A DNA stretch of 64,000 nt from Nocardiopsis sp. TSRI0078 (GTDB taxonomy: Bacteria; Actinomycetota; Actinomycetes; Streptosporangiales; Streptosporangiaceae), in the NCBI RefSeq assembly GCF_001905145.1, contig NZ_LWLB01000036.1, forward strand, positions 223,989-287,988. The letters are read 5' to 3'. Position numbers and translations under genes: made by a program. Below, piece after piece: positions 17,772 through 25,553 of the stretch. Under the pieces are notes generated by a model. The model saw nothing but the letters and a program-made list of their open reading frames with translations, was not told the DNA's origin and made no database searches. The stretch's first letter is position 1. Each line of letters starts with the position of its first letter.

Positions 17772-18770
17772 TCAGTAGGACGAGATGTGCACGTGGTCGT
17801 AGTGGTTCTCCGTGACGCTGCCCCGGTTGTTCATCGCCACCCACTGGCGGTTGGTCGAGTGCCAGATCCGCTGCTCCCAGATCACGTACTTGACGCCGAG
17901 CCGGTCCACGTGGTCGATCGCGTACTGGGCGATCGCGTCCCCGGCCGCCCGGTTCTCCGCGCTCGGGTGCGTGCCGATCACCGACACCATGAAGTCACAG
18001 GCCTGCCCCGTGCCGTGGTCGTCGTTGCTGCTGCGCGCGCAGCCCACCTCGTAGGGGGAGCCGACGTTGAGGATGATCTCGTCGCGGATCGCGGCCATGC
18101 GCGGCGTCGCGCCGTCGAAGCCCCACCCCTTGAGGTGTTCGGGGACGGTGCCGCCGGTGCTCGCGCCCGAGGTCTCCTCCGGCTCCTCGGGAACCTGTTC
18201 GGCCTCGTAGCGCTCGATGGCCTCCTCGACCTCCTCGCGGTCCTCCTCCAGCGTGTCGAGCAGCTCCTCGGCCTCGGAGAGCTCCTTCTCGGCCTCCTCC
18301 GAGATCTCCTTCCTCTCCTCCTGGAGCCGGACGAGTTCGGAGATCCGGCCGGCCTGCTGGCGTCCCAGCTGCTCCATGGTGGAGGTGTCCTGGAACAGGT
18401 GCTCGGGAGAGGCGGTGAAGAGCACCTCCAGCGTGGGGTCCAGGCCGGAGCTCTTGTACTGGCCGGCGGCGATCTGGACGACGCTGGAGCGGGAGCCCTC
18501 CAGCTTCTCCTCGACCTCCTCCAGGTCCTCCTCCGCCTGTTCGGCGCGTTCCTTGATCTCGTTGTACTGGAGGAGCTCGCCCTCGTAGGTCTCCTCCAGC
18601 TCCTCCGCCCTCTCGTTGAGCTCGTCGATGTCCACGTCGTCGGGTGCGGCGTGGGCGGCCGACGGCGCGACGAGGACGGCGGCCAGGGCCAGCGCGAGGG
18701 CCCCCGCGCCCGAACGCGCGTCCCGACGGGCCGGGGCATCGGTGGGGAGGGGGAGGAAGTTCCGGTTCAT
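17772..18770 (-). CDS. Secreted coiled-coil protein with C-terminal ARB-07466-like wall domain
   Basis: The 332-residue protein starts with a signal peptide (ALALALAAVLVAPSAAHA, cleaved near residue 40). Residues ~42-200 are a long acidic coiled coil (NERAEELEETYEG; EEAEKELSEAEELLDTLEED), like the hydrolase-activating coiled coils of RipC/PcsB/FtsX-partner proteins. The C-terminal ~120 residues (WGFDGATPRMAAIRDEI; HGTGQACDFMVSVIG; ENHYDHVHIS) match the DUF common after coiled coils in actinomycete secreted proteins and contain an H-x-D/DHVH pattern like D,D-peptidase folds. A role in wall remodelling is inferred. ATG at 18770 has a GGAG site. Confidence 0.75.
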   Translation of the reverse strand: MNRNFLPLPTDAPARRDARSGAGALALALAAVLVAPSAAHAAPDDVDIDELNERAEELEETYEGELLQYNEIKERAEQAEEDLEEVEEKLEGSRSSVVQIAAGQYKSSGLDPTLEVLFTASPEHLFQDTSTMEQLGRQQAGRISELVRLQEERKEISEEAEKELSEAEELLDTLEEDREEVEEAIERYEAEQVPEEPEETSGASTGGTVPEHLKGWGFDGATPRMAAIRDEIILNVGSPYEVGCARSSNDDHGTGQACDFMVSVIGTHPSAENRAAGDAIAQYAIDHVDRLGVKYVIWEQRIWHSTNRQWVAMNNRGSVTENHYDHVHISSY

Positions 18771-19112
18771 GCGAGCTCCATGGGTCGTACCGCGGACGAG
18801 CCCGACGGGCGAGGGGCGAGAGGATGGTGGGGCGGGGCGGAGGGAGCCCGGCGCCGGTGTGCCCATCGCATGGCACCAACGGGAAGGTGCCTACGGGTCG
18901 GCGGGTGCTCAGGAGACAATACGAGATCTAACCGTCATATACCTAATGCCGTTCCTGTGACCTGATTCCGCCGGCCGTGAGGGAGACCGCGGAACGCGCC
19001 CGCGTCCCGGCCGTGTCGGACGTCCACGAGGCACTCCGGCCCCGAGGGAGCGGATATCGTCCGCCGTACGCGGGAAGGCCCCCGAGGGCCGCTGAGAGAA
19101 GGAAGTCCCAGC
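18771..19112. other. Divergent promoter region, 342 bases
   Basis: This gap separates the secreted-protein gene (left) and the AI-2E-family gene (right). The most promoter-like part is an AT-rich stretch at about 18912-18955, oriented best for the minus-strand gene, leaving a leader of about 150 bases. I looked for a cyclic-di-AMP riboswitch core in that leader and did not see one. No ORF in it is convincing. Confidence 0.4.
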
Positions 19113-20375
19113 TTGCGCACGAGCACTCCACCGGAACCGCACCGGGCGCCGCGCCCCGAGCAGGGAAGCACCGTGCCGAAATGGCTTCCCCGGGCACTGA
19201 TGCTGACCATGTGGACCGTCACGGCCTTCGGTATCGCGCTGTGGCTGTTCCTCCAGTTGCAGAGCCTCATCATGCTGCTGCTGATCTCGCTGTTCCTCGC
19301 TCTGGCGCTGGAGCCCGCGGTCAACTGGCTGCACCAGCACCGGTGGCGCCGCGGTCCGGCCACGGGTGCGGTGATGACCCTCGTGCTGTTGCTGGTCCTG
19401 GCCTTCCTCAGCCTGCTCGGCTCGATGCTGATCGGGCAGGTGCTGGCGTTCGCCGCCGAACTGCCGGACATGACACGCGCCGCGCTGAGGTGGGTCAACA
19501 CGACGTTCGACACGTCCTTCTCCCCCACGAACCTGCTTGAGGAGGTCTCCAGCGCGAGCGGCCTGGTCGAGCAGTACGCGACGAGCATCGCCAACAACGT
19601 CTGGGGAGCGGGGACGACGGTCCTGGCCCTGCTGTTCAACGGGCTGACGATCGCGCTCTTCACCTTCTACCTGTGCGCCGACGGCCCGCGCTTTCGCCGT
19701 GTGACCTGCTCGGTCCTGCCGCCGCGGACGCAGCGAGAGGTGCTGCGGGCGTGGGAGATCGCGATCAACAAGACGGGCGGCTACCTCTACTCCCGGGCGC
19801 TCATGGCGCTGGTCTGCACGGTCGCGCACTATCTGGCCCTGGCGTTCCTGGACATCCCGTTCGCCTTCGCCCTCGCGCTGTGGGTGGGGGTGCTGTCGCA
19901 GTTCATCCCCACGATCGGCACCTACATCGGCGGCGCCGTCCCCGTGCTGGTGGCGCTGCTGCAGGGCCCGTGGCAGGCCGTGTGGGTGCTCGTGTTCGTC
20001 ATCGTCTACCAGCAGTTCGAGAACTACGTGCTGCAGCCCCGCATCACGGCCAGGACGCTCGACATGCACCCGGCGGTGGCGTTCGGGTCGGTGATCGCGG
20101 GCATGGCGATCATGGGCGCCCCGGGCGCGCTGCTCGCCCTCCCCATAGGCGCGAGCCTGCAGACCTTCCTCAGCATCTACATCAGGCGCTACGAGGTCGA
20201 GGAGCATCCCCTGCTGGACGGCGGCGGGAACGGAGAGCGGGCGGAGGCCGGCTCGGAGGAGGGGGACGGCCCCCCGCCGGGAGAAGAAGGCGGTGAGGCC
20301 GGCGAGGGGGACGAGGCGGGTCCGCGCACGCCTCGCGGCGACCGGGCTCCGAAGGAGCCGCCACCCGGCGGGTGA
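19113..20375 (+). CDS. AI-2E family transporter
   Basis: A 420-residue membrane protein of the PF01594 family. Hydrophobic helices start near residue 26 (ALMLTMWTVTAFGIALWLF) and the conserved C-terminal part includes LWVGVLSQFIPTIGTYIGG, VYQQFENYVLQPRI and the final GAPGALLALPIGASLQTFL. The family includes autoinducer-2 exporters and Na+/Li+ antiporters; substrate is not predictable. A ~55-residue acidic Gly/Glu-rich cytosolic tail follows. TTG at 19113 has an AAGGA site; an in-frame GTG at 19173 is the alternative. It converges on the phosphatase gene with four bases between stops. Confidence 0.85.
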   Translation: MRTSTPPEPHRAPRPEQGSTVPKWLPRALMLTMWTVTAFGIALWLFLQLQSLIMLLLISLFLALALEPAVNWLHQHRWRRGPATGAVMTLVLLLVLAFLSLLGSMLIGQVLAFAAELPDMTRAALRWVNTTFDTSFSPTNLLEEVSSASGLVEQYATSIANNVWGAGTTVLALLFNGLTIALFTFYLCADGPRFRRVTCSVLPPRTQREVLRAWEIAINKTGGYLYSRALMALVCTVAHYLALAFLDIPFAFALALWVGVLSQFIPTIGTYIGGAVPVLVALLQGPWQAVWVLVFVIVYQQFENYVLQPRITARTLDMHPAVAFGSVIAGMAIMGAPGALLALPIGASLQTFLSIYIRRYEVEEHPLLDGGGNGERAEAGSEEGDGPPPGEEGGEAGEGDEAGPRTPRGDRAPKEPPPGG

Positions 20376-20379
20376 GGTC

Positions 20380-21666
20380 TCAGGGTGTGCCCGGCGGGGT
20401 GTCGGACGCGGGGACGCCGAGCGCGAGGAGGGCGGTGTCGTCGCCGAGGCCCTCGCCGAAGCCCCGCAGCAGCTCGGTCAGGGCGTCGACCATGCCGCGG
20501 GGCGTGGAGGGGGCGTGGTCGGCGGCGAAGGAGCGCAGGGCGTCCTCGCCGTACAGGGTGTCGCTCCCGGGTCCCGTGCGGGCCTCGGTCAGGCCGTCGG
20601 TGTAGAGCACGAGGGTGTCGCCGGGGGCGAGGGTGGTCTCGGCGGTGGCGAAGTGGGCGTCGGGCAGCACGCCGACGAGCATCCCGCCGGGGGTGTGCAG
20701 GAAGTCGGCCCCTCCGCCGGCGCGCATGGCCAGGGCCGGGGGGTGGCCGCCGGAGGCGAGGCGGACACGGACGTGGCCGGTGTCGCCGTCGGGTTCGAGG
20801 ACCCCGAAGACGACGGTGCAGTAGCGGGGGTCGCCGTTGTCGGCGTAGCGGTCCAGGAGGACGGTGTTCAGCGTGGTCAGGACGTCGACGGGCTCGGGCG
20901 AGTGGAGGGCGGCGGCACGCAGGGCGTAACGGCTCTGGGAGGTCAGGGTCGCGGCCTCGGGTCCCTTTCCGGACACGTCGCCGAGGAAGAACACCCAGCG
21001 CGTGTCGTCGAGGGGCAGGAGGTCGTAGAAGTCGCCGCCCAACTGGTCGGGAGAGGCGGTGTGGTAGTAGGCGGCCGTCTCCATGCCCGGTACGTCGGGC
21101 AGGGTGTCGGGCAGGAAGGACCTCCGCAGGATGGTGAGCGCCTCCGTCAGACGGGCCCGGTCGGCGTCGGCCCGCCGACGCGCCTGTTCCGCCTCGGCGC
21201 GGGCGTGGTCGGCCTCCTTGCGGCGGCGCAGCAGCTCCTCCTCATAGGAGCGGCGGTCGGTGGCGTCGAAGACGGTGGCGCGGACCAGCGACGGCTCGTC
21301 CCCGCCGCCCCGCTTGACGGCGGAGGAGACCAGCACCGGGAGGCGGCCGCCCTCGGAGGTCCTCATCTCCAGGGCGACGCCGCTGACCTCGCCCCGCATG
21401 TGCAGCAGGGGCGCGAAGTGCGTCTCGTGGTAGAGCCTGCCGCCCACGGTGAGCAGGTCGGCGAAGCGCATACGGCCCACCACGGTCTCGCGCTCCAGGC
21501 CGAGCCACTCCAGCAGCGTGGCGTTGACCCTGACGATCGTGCCGTCCATGAGCGTCGACAGGTACCCGCAGGGGGCGGACTCGTAGAGTTCCTCGGCGCT
21601 GTCCTGCGGCAGCGCGGCGAGGGCCGCCTCGGTGTCGGCCCCGAGCGGCTCCGGCCCTCCGCTCAC
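20380..21666 (-). CDS. rsbP: PAS-domain PP2C serine phosphatase (RsbP-like)
   Basis: The 428-residue protein has an N-terminal PAS domain (~22-145: YESAPCGYLSTLMDGTIVRV), a short coiled coil (RRRKEADHARAEAEQARRRA) and a C-terminal PPM/SpoIIE phosphatase (~195-425). Metal-binding motifs GGDFYDLL, GDVSGKGPEAA, DGLTEAR and GDDTALL are intact. In Bacillus, RsbP dephosphorylates the anti-anti-sigma factor RsbV under energy stress. The GTG start overlaps the rsbQ stop (GTGA), the same order as B. subtilis rsbQP. No rsbV or rsbW lies in the window, so the target acts in trans. Confidence 0.82.
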   Translation of the reverse strand: MSGGPEPLGADTEAALAALPQDSAEELYESAPCGYLSTLMDGTIVRVNATLLEWLGLERETVVGRMRFADLLTVGGRLYHETHFAPLLHMRGEVSGVALEMRTSEGGRLPVLVSSAVKRGGGDEPSLVRATVFDATDRRSYEEELLRRRKEADHARAEAEQARRRADADRARLTEALTILRRSFLPDTLPDVPGMETAAYYHTASPDQLGGDFYDLLPLDDTRWVFFLGDVSGKGPEAATLTSQSRYALRAAALHSPEPVDVLTTLNTVLLDRYADNGDPRYCTVVFGVLEPDGDTGHVRVRLASGGHPPALAMRAGGGADFLHTPGGMLVGVLPDAHFATAETTLAPGDTLVLYTDGLTEARTGPGSDTLYGEDALRSFAADHAPSTPRGMVDALTELLRGFGEGLGDDTALLALGVPASDTPPGTP

Positions 21667-22475
21667 CCGGCGGGCCACAGGTCCTCCAGGAAGTCCAGCA
21701 CCGCCTCCGCGGTGGCCTGCGGCGCGCTCAGGTGCGGGCAGTGGCCGGTGGCGTCCAGGGTGACCAGCCGGGAGGAGGGGATCGCGCTGTGGACGAAGGA
21801 GCCGACCTCGCGCGGGGCGATGAGGTCCCGGGCGGACTCCAGGACCAGCGTCGGGACCTCCACGCCCCGCAGGTCCGCGCGGTTGTCGGACAGGAAGGTG
21901 GTGCGGGCGAAGACCCGGGCCATGTCGGGATCGGTGGCGCAGAAGCTGTCGGTCAGCTCCTGTTCCAGCTCCGGCCGCTCGGGGGTGCCCATGATCATGG
22001 GCGCCACGGCCGATGACCAGCCCAGGTAGTTCGACTCCAGCGAGTCCAGCAGCTCGTCGATGTCCCCGGCGGTGAAGCCGCCGCGGTAGCCCTCGTCGTC
22101 GATGTAGCGGGGTGAGGGGGCCACCATCACCAGCGCCCGGATCCGCTCGGGCACCGCCCGCGCGGCCAGAACGCCGACCATGGCGCTGACCGAGTGCCCC
22201 ACGAACACCGCCCGGTCGAGGTCCAGTTCCCGGCAGACCTCCACCACGTCCTGGGCGTAGCCCTCCAGGGAGGAGTACCTCTCCTCGCTCCAGGCGGACG
22301 GGTCCGACCCTCCGGAGCCGACGTAGTCGAACAGCACCACCCGGTACCGCTCGGCCAGGGCCGGGACGACCAGGCGCCACATGTTCTGGTCGCAGCCGAA
22401 TCCGTGGGCCAGCACGACCACCGGCCCCTCGGCGGCCCCGGTGACCGTGACGTTGTTCCTGCTGAGGATGTCCAT
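21663..22475 (-). CDS. rsbQ: RsbQ-like alpha/beta hydrolase, activator of the partner phosphatase
   Basis: A 270-residue hydrolase closely following B. subtilis RsbQ (269 residues). Shared landmarks are GFGCDQNMW, LFDYVGSGGSD, GYAQDV, nucleophile elbow GHSVSA (Ser about 95), an acid in ESARDLIAP and His in TGHCPHLS. RsbQ hydrolyses or senses a small hydrophobic ligand and activates RsbP; plant strigolactone and karrikin receptors share this fold. I chose ATG at 22475 because the AAAGG site is nine bases upstream and the length then fits; ATG at 22484 touches that site. Forms an operon with rsbP. Confidence 0.85.
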   Translation of the reverse strand: MDILSRNNVTVTGAAEGPVVVLAHGFGCDQNMWRLVVPALAERYRVVLFDYVGSGGSDPSAWSEERYSSLEGYAQDVVEVCRELDLDRAVFVGHSVSAMVGVLAARAVPERIRALVMVAPSPRYIDDEGYRGGFTAGDIDELLDSLESNYLGWSSAVAPMIMGTPERPELEQELTDSFCATDPDMARVFARTTFLSDNRADLRGVEVPTLVLESARDLIAPREVGSFVHSAIPSSRLVTLDATGHCPHLSAPQATAEAVLDFLEDLWPAG

Positions 22476-22547
22476 ATCGATCATCCTTTCCCCCGACCCA
22501 GTGCGTCCAAAAAGGGTACTCGGTCACATCGCGCCACGTCAGGAGAC

Positions 22548-22575
22548 CGGGCCCGGCGTCCGTGCGCCGGGCCCG
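22548..22575. terminator. Hairpin after the GH43 gene
   Basis: Perfect 10-base arms (GGGCCCGGCG at 22549-22558 and its complement at 22565-22574), plus one extra pair, enclose a six-base loop about 50 bases past the GH43 stop. It also separates that gene from the rsbQP promoter. Confidence 0.65.
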
Positions 22576-22625
22576 CCGTGTCCGGGGTGGTCGGGGGTCG
22601 GGGTCCTCGGGGACCGGGGCCGGTG

Positions 22626-23651
22626 TCAGTGCACGTAGGGCCAGCCGGAGGAGTCCCAACCGAGCCAGTTCACGCCCAGCAGCGCCGTGCCGTCGTCGGT
22701 GTAGTAGTGGTAGGCGAGGATGTCGTTGTCGGTGTCGGCGAAGACGTCCTGGTGGCCGGGCCCGTGGACACCGCCGTGGCCGGCCAGGACCTCGGTGCCG
22801 CCGCCGGAGGTCATGGCGGTGCCGGCGCGGTCGCGGTAGGGGCCGGTGATGCTCCTGGAACGGCCGACCATGACGCGGTAGGTGCTGTCGGCCCCGCGGC
22901 AGCACAGGTCGAAGGAGACGAACAGGTAGTACCAGCCGCCGCGGTGGAAGAGGGTCGGGGCCTCGATGGCGCCGCCGCCGCGGCCGGCGATCGAGTACAG
23001 GGCGCCGTCGTAGCGCTTGCCGGTCGCCGGGTCGATGCGGATCATCTTGATCCCCGACCAGAACGAGCCGAACGCCAGCCACCAGCGGCCCTGGTCGTCC
23101 ACCTGCAGGTGGGGGTCGATGGCGTTGAAGTCGTCGGAGGGGAAGGACTCGACGACCAGACCCTCGTCGCGCCAGGCTCCGGAGTCTCCGCTGGCGCTGG
23201 TCGCCAGGAAGATCGCCGACCGGTTGGAGCCGAAGGTCGAGGCGGAGTAGTAGAGGTGGTACCGCCCGTGGTGGTGGGACAGGTGCGGCGCCCACAGGTT
23301 GCGCGCGCCGCCGGTGTAGGGACCGGTCCACGGGGCGCCGCCGGGGAAGGCCGCGCCGGCGTTGCCGAAGGCGGTCCGGTCGGTCGAGGTCTTCAGGGCC
23401 ACGCCGTCGCCGGTGTGGGCGACCAGGTAGCCGCCTTCGGGCCGCTTGACGAAGGACGGGTCGTGCATCCGGACGTCCCCGGTCACGTGGCCGGGGCCGG
23501 GGTAGGCGGCGGCCGCGGCGTGCCGGGGCGCGGCCGCGTCGGCGGCGGCCGGGACCGCGGCCAGCGCTCCCGTCGCCAGGACGGCCCCCAGCATTCTGCG
23601 GCGCGAGAGGGGCTCGGGGGGCGCGGAGGGGATGTTCGGGTGTTCGGTCAC
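22626..23651 (-). CDS. Secreted GH43 arabinan endo-1,5-alpha-L-arabinosidase
   Basis: The 341-residue protein begins with a twin-arginine-type signal (LSRRRMLGAVLATGALAAV), so it is probably exported folded by Tat. The five-blade GH43 domain shows the three acidic catalytic residues: Asp in MHDPSF, Asp in NAIDPHLQVDD and Glu in GGAIEAPTLF. CPs such as WAPHLSHHHGRYHLYYSAST and FGSFWSGIKM fit endo-arabinanases. It would cut arabinan side chains of plant pectin. The GTG start at 23651 has a GAGGAGG site. A LacI-type palindrome lies 149 bases upstream. Confidence 0.85.
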   Translation of the reverse strand: MTEHPNIPSAPPEPLSRRRMLGAVLATGALAAVPAAADAAAPRHAAAAAYPGPGHVTGDVRMHDPSFVKRPEGGYLVAHTGDGVALKTSTDRTAFGNAGAAFPGGAPWTGPYTGGARNLWAPHLSHHHGRYHLYYSASTFGSNRSAIFLATSASGDSGAWRDEGLVVESFPSDDFNAIDPHLQVDDQGRWWLAFGSFWSGIKMIRIDPATGKRYDGALYSIAGRGGGAIEAPTLFHRGGWYYLFVSFDLCCRGADSTYRVMVGRSRSITGPYRDRAGTAMTSGGGTEVLAGHGGVHGPGHQDVFADTDNDILAYHYYTDDGTALLGVNWLGWDSSGWPYVH

Positions 23652-23799
23652 GGGGAAGCCTCCTCGGGCTCGGTCGGGGGTGTGAGGAGTGTCGGGGGCG
23701 GGTCGGTGGACCACGGGGCCGGACGCGGCACCGGGAAGGTGTCCGAAAGCGCCGAGGCCAGGGGGCCGGACGCGGCGGAACCCCCGGGGAAACGCGCAT

Positions 23800-23813
23800 T
23801 GTTAGCGCTAACA
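23800..23813. promoter_or_regulatory. LacI-type operator upstream of GH43 gene
   Basis: TGTTAGCGCTAACA is a perfect 14-base palindrome with the central CG typical of LacI/GalR operators. It lies upstream of the arabinanase, where a sugar-responsive repressor encoded elsewhere would act. No LacI gene is in the window. Confidence 0.75.
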
Positions 23814-24242
23814 TTCTGTGCACGCAAAGGACTCCGGCGCCAACGGTCAGCGCCTCGGGAGATGCGTGCACGAGGACTGCGCAAGGGGGGTGCGGACACC
23901 GGCCGCGAAGGGCGGCCGCAGGGCGTTTCGTGCGCCATGGCCCGCCCCGGCCCGGCCCGATACCCCTCCGGACGCCCGGACGGACAGGGGGTCGTGCGCC
24001 GCGGGACGGGGATGGCGCCAGCGGTCGTCGTTGAATAGTATGAATACGCTTAGTAATTGTTCATGCATCGTAAAGTAGCGGTTTTCCGGCGTCAACCCTC
24101 CTATGCACACCTTTCGAATCCGGGCGATCACCGTGGGTTGGGCAGGGCGCCGACGAGAGACGAAGGGGCCGAGCTCGCCCGGTGGGCCTTCCGGCGCCGG
24201 GTTCGCCCATCCCGTACACCGATCACCGCTGGAGCGGATCGC
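23814..24242. other. Intergenic region with AT-rich block, no gene seen
   Basis: This gap between the GH43 operator and the DUF2264 remnant holds no convincing ORF. Bases ~24032-24078 form a marked AT-rich block against the high-GC background, which could be a promoter for the truncated gene or the left edge of the degraded island. No duplicated tRNA 3' end (attachment site) is visible here. Confidence 0.35.
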
Positions 24243-24324
24243 ATGAACCCCCTGACACTGCCCGGCGAGGACCGGGAGCGCAGCCCCCGCACCGGCTACA
24301 CCCGCGCGCACTGGGAGGCCGCCG
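24243..24324 (+). pseudogene. DUF2264 protein, N-terminal stub
   Basis: ATG at 24243 has a GGAGCGG site and starts MNPLTLPGEDRERSPRTGYT followed by RAHWEAAA, the characteristic start of DUF2264 proteins (about 600 residues, linked to glycan metabolism). Only ~27 codons survive; the frame then runs into the tail of an unrelated alpha/beta hydrolase. A deletion that joined two genes is the simplest explanation. Confidence 0.6.
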
Positions 24325-24828
24325 CTGGTCAACCTGCTGCCGGATGCCGCGCGCCACCGTGCCGCGCTCGCATCGGTCCGCGCCACCGCCCGCACCCGGG
24401 ACATGGACGAGGCCCAAGCCCGCATGACCGCCGCCATGACCTCCCCCGGCACCGGCACAGAGCTCCCCGAACTCCGCCACACCGGCTCCTGGCTCGACGG
24501 CTACGCCGACACCGGCCCCGAACCACCCACCCCCGCGCTGGCAGAGCTCTTCACCCGCCTCGGTGACCTTCAGCCGACGTTCCTGGAACACATCCTGGTC
24601 CCGTTCACCACCCACGAAGCCGACCTGGCCGCACTCGACGCGCACACCAGCCGACTCGTCCCCGTGGCCGGCATCGACTCCCGCGGCCAACTGCCCTATC
24701 GGACCGCGGCCGCCCTGGCCACCCGGCTCGGCCTCCCCCTGACCGAACTCCCCGGAGGCCATCTCGGCCCGGTCGAACGCCCCGCGCAGTTCGCCGACGC
24801 GCTCAAGGCGCTCCTCGCAACACCCTGA
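24325..24828 (+). pseudogene. Alpha/beta hydrolase, C-terminal remnant
   Basis: In a frame different from the DUF2264 stub, sequence resembling the back half of an alpha/beta hydrolase begins abruptly with LVNLLPDAARHRAALASVRA and runs to the stop. It keeps the acid-bearing strand (SRLVPVAGIDSRGQLPYR) and the late His segment (LTELPGGHLGPVERPAQFAD), but the nucleophile half is missing. An ATG at 24403 could give a 141-residue peptide, which would be inactive. Confidence 0.65.
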
Positions 24829-24879
24829 CCACCAGCACGGCGCGGCGCGCCCCACCGGCACAGTGGGGGGCGCCCCACC

Positions 24880-24957
24880 GTGAACCAACCCGAAACGCGT
24901 TCGGCACGCCGCTCCGCGGCCGAGGCCGTGGACGACGTCCTCAGCAACGCGGGCTGA
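24880..24957 (+). pseudogene. Integrase C-terminal tail remnant (left copy)
   Basis: The last codons read ARRSAAEAVDDVLSNAG then stop. They match, in residues and bases, the end of the integrase remnant at 29092-29325 (IRRSAAKAMDEVLDGAD). The ~13 bases after the stop also match. No catalytic residues remain, so it is a scar. Confidence 0.5.
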
Positions 24958-25030
24958 CGCCCCACCCGAACCCTCACCCTCAGAACCACATCCGACTATC
25001 AGCCCACCATCGACCGGAGCACCCCGCCAG

Positions 25031-25126
25031 GTGGGCCACCGCCAGAAGTGGCGGCTGGCCCTGGACATGCTCGACGAGGCCTGCTCCTGGGGACTGGAGG
25101 ATCAGGTGGTGGTGGCCGATGCCGGG
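25031..25126 (+). pseudogene. IS701-type transposase fragment
   Basis: About 32 codons (KWRLALDMLDEACSWGLEDQ, VVVADAG) match the DDE core stretch of IS701-family transposases, where the Asp of VADAG is catalytic. The frame then continues straight into an NlpC/P60 sequence. Both IS ends are missing. Confidence 0.6.
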
Positions 25127-25508
25127 CAGACTGCTGTGCAGTGGGCGCTTGAGCAGGTGGGCAAGCCCTATGTGTGGGGTGGCACCGGTCCGGCCGGGTT
25201 CGACTGCTCAGGGCTGACGATGAAGGCGTGGGAGGCTGCCGGAGTCACGATTCCCCGGGCGACCACCGACCAGTACCAGGCCGGAACCCGTGTCCCCTTG
25301 CCCGTCCTGGGTCCAGTCCGGGGACCTGCTGTTCTACGACACCACCGATATCGGTGCTCCTGGCCCAACCCCCTCACACGTGACCATGTACGTCGGCGAC
25401 GGACAGATGGTCAACGCCCCCAGCAGAGGAAAGACCGTGCGTGTGGAGTCGGTGGACTCGGGCTTCTACTCACCGCGGTTCATGGGAGCTGTGCGCCCCA
25501 TCTCTTGA
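25127..25508 (+). pseudogene. NlpC/P60 endopeptidase domain, frameshifted
   Basis: The catalytic start of an NlpC/P60 wall hydrolase is clear: ALEQVGKPYVWGGTGPAGFD then CSGLTMKAWEAAG, with the nucleophile Cys. A frame change near 25290-25320 separates it from the second half (SGDLLFYDTTDIGAPGP; PSHVTMYVGDGQMVNAPS with the catalytic His). Fused upstream to a transposase scrap and lacking a signal peptide, it is broken twice. Confidence 0.7.
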
Positions 25509-25553
25509 CCAAGGAGAACACATATGCCCCGGTTCCCTACCCCCTGCCGAGGG

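Noticed and set aside
18771..18960. Possible c-di-AMP riboswitch before the secreted coiled-coil gene
   Set aside because: Gene type and long leader fit, but I could not find the conserved core of the ydaO class in the leader.
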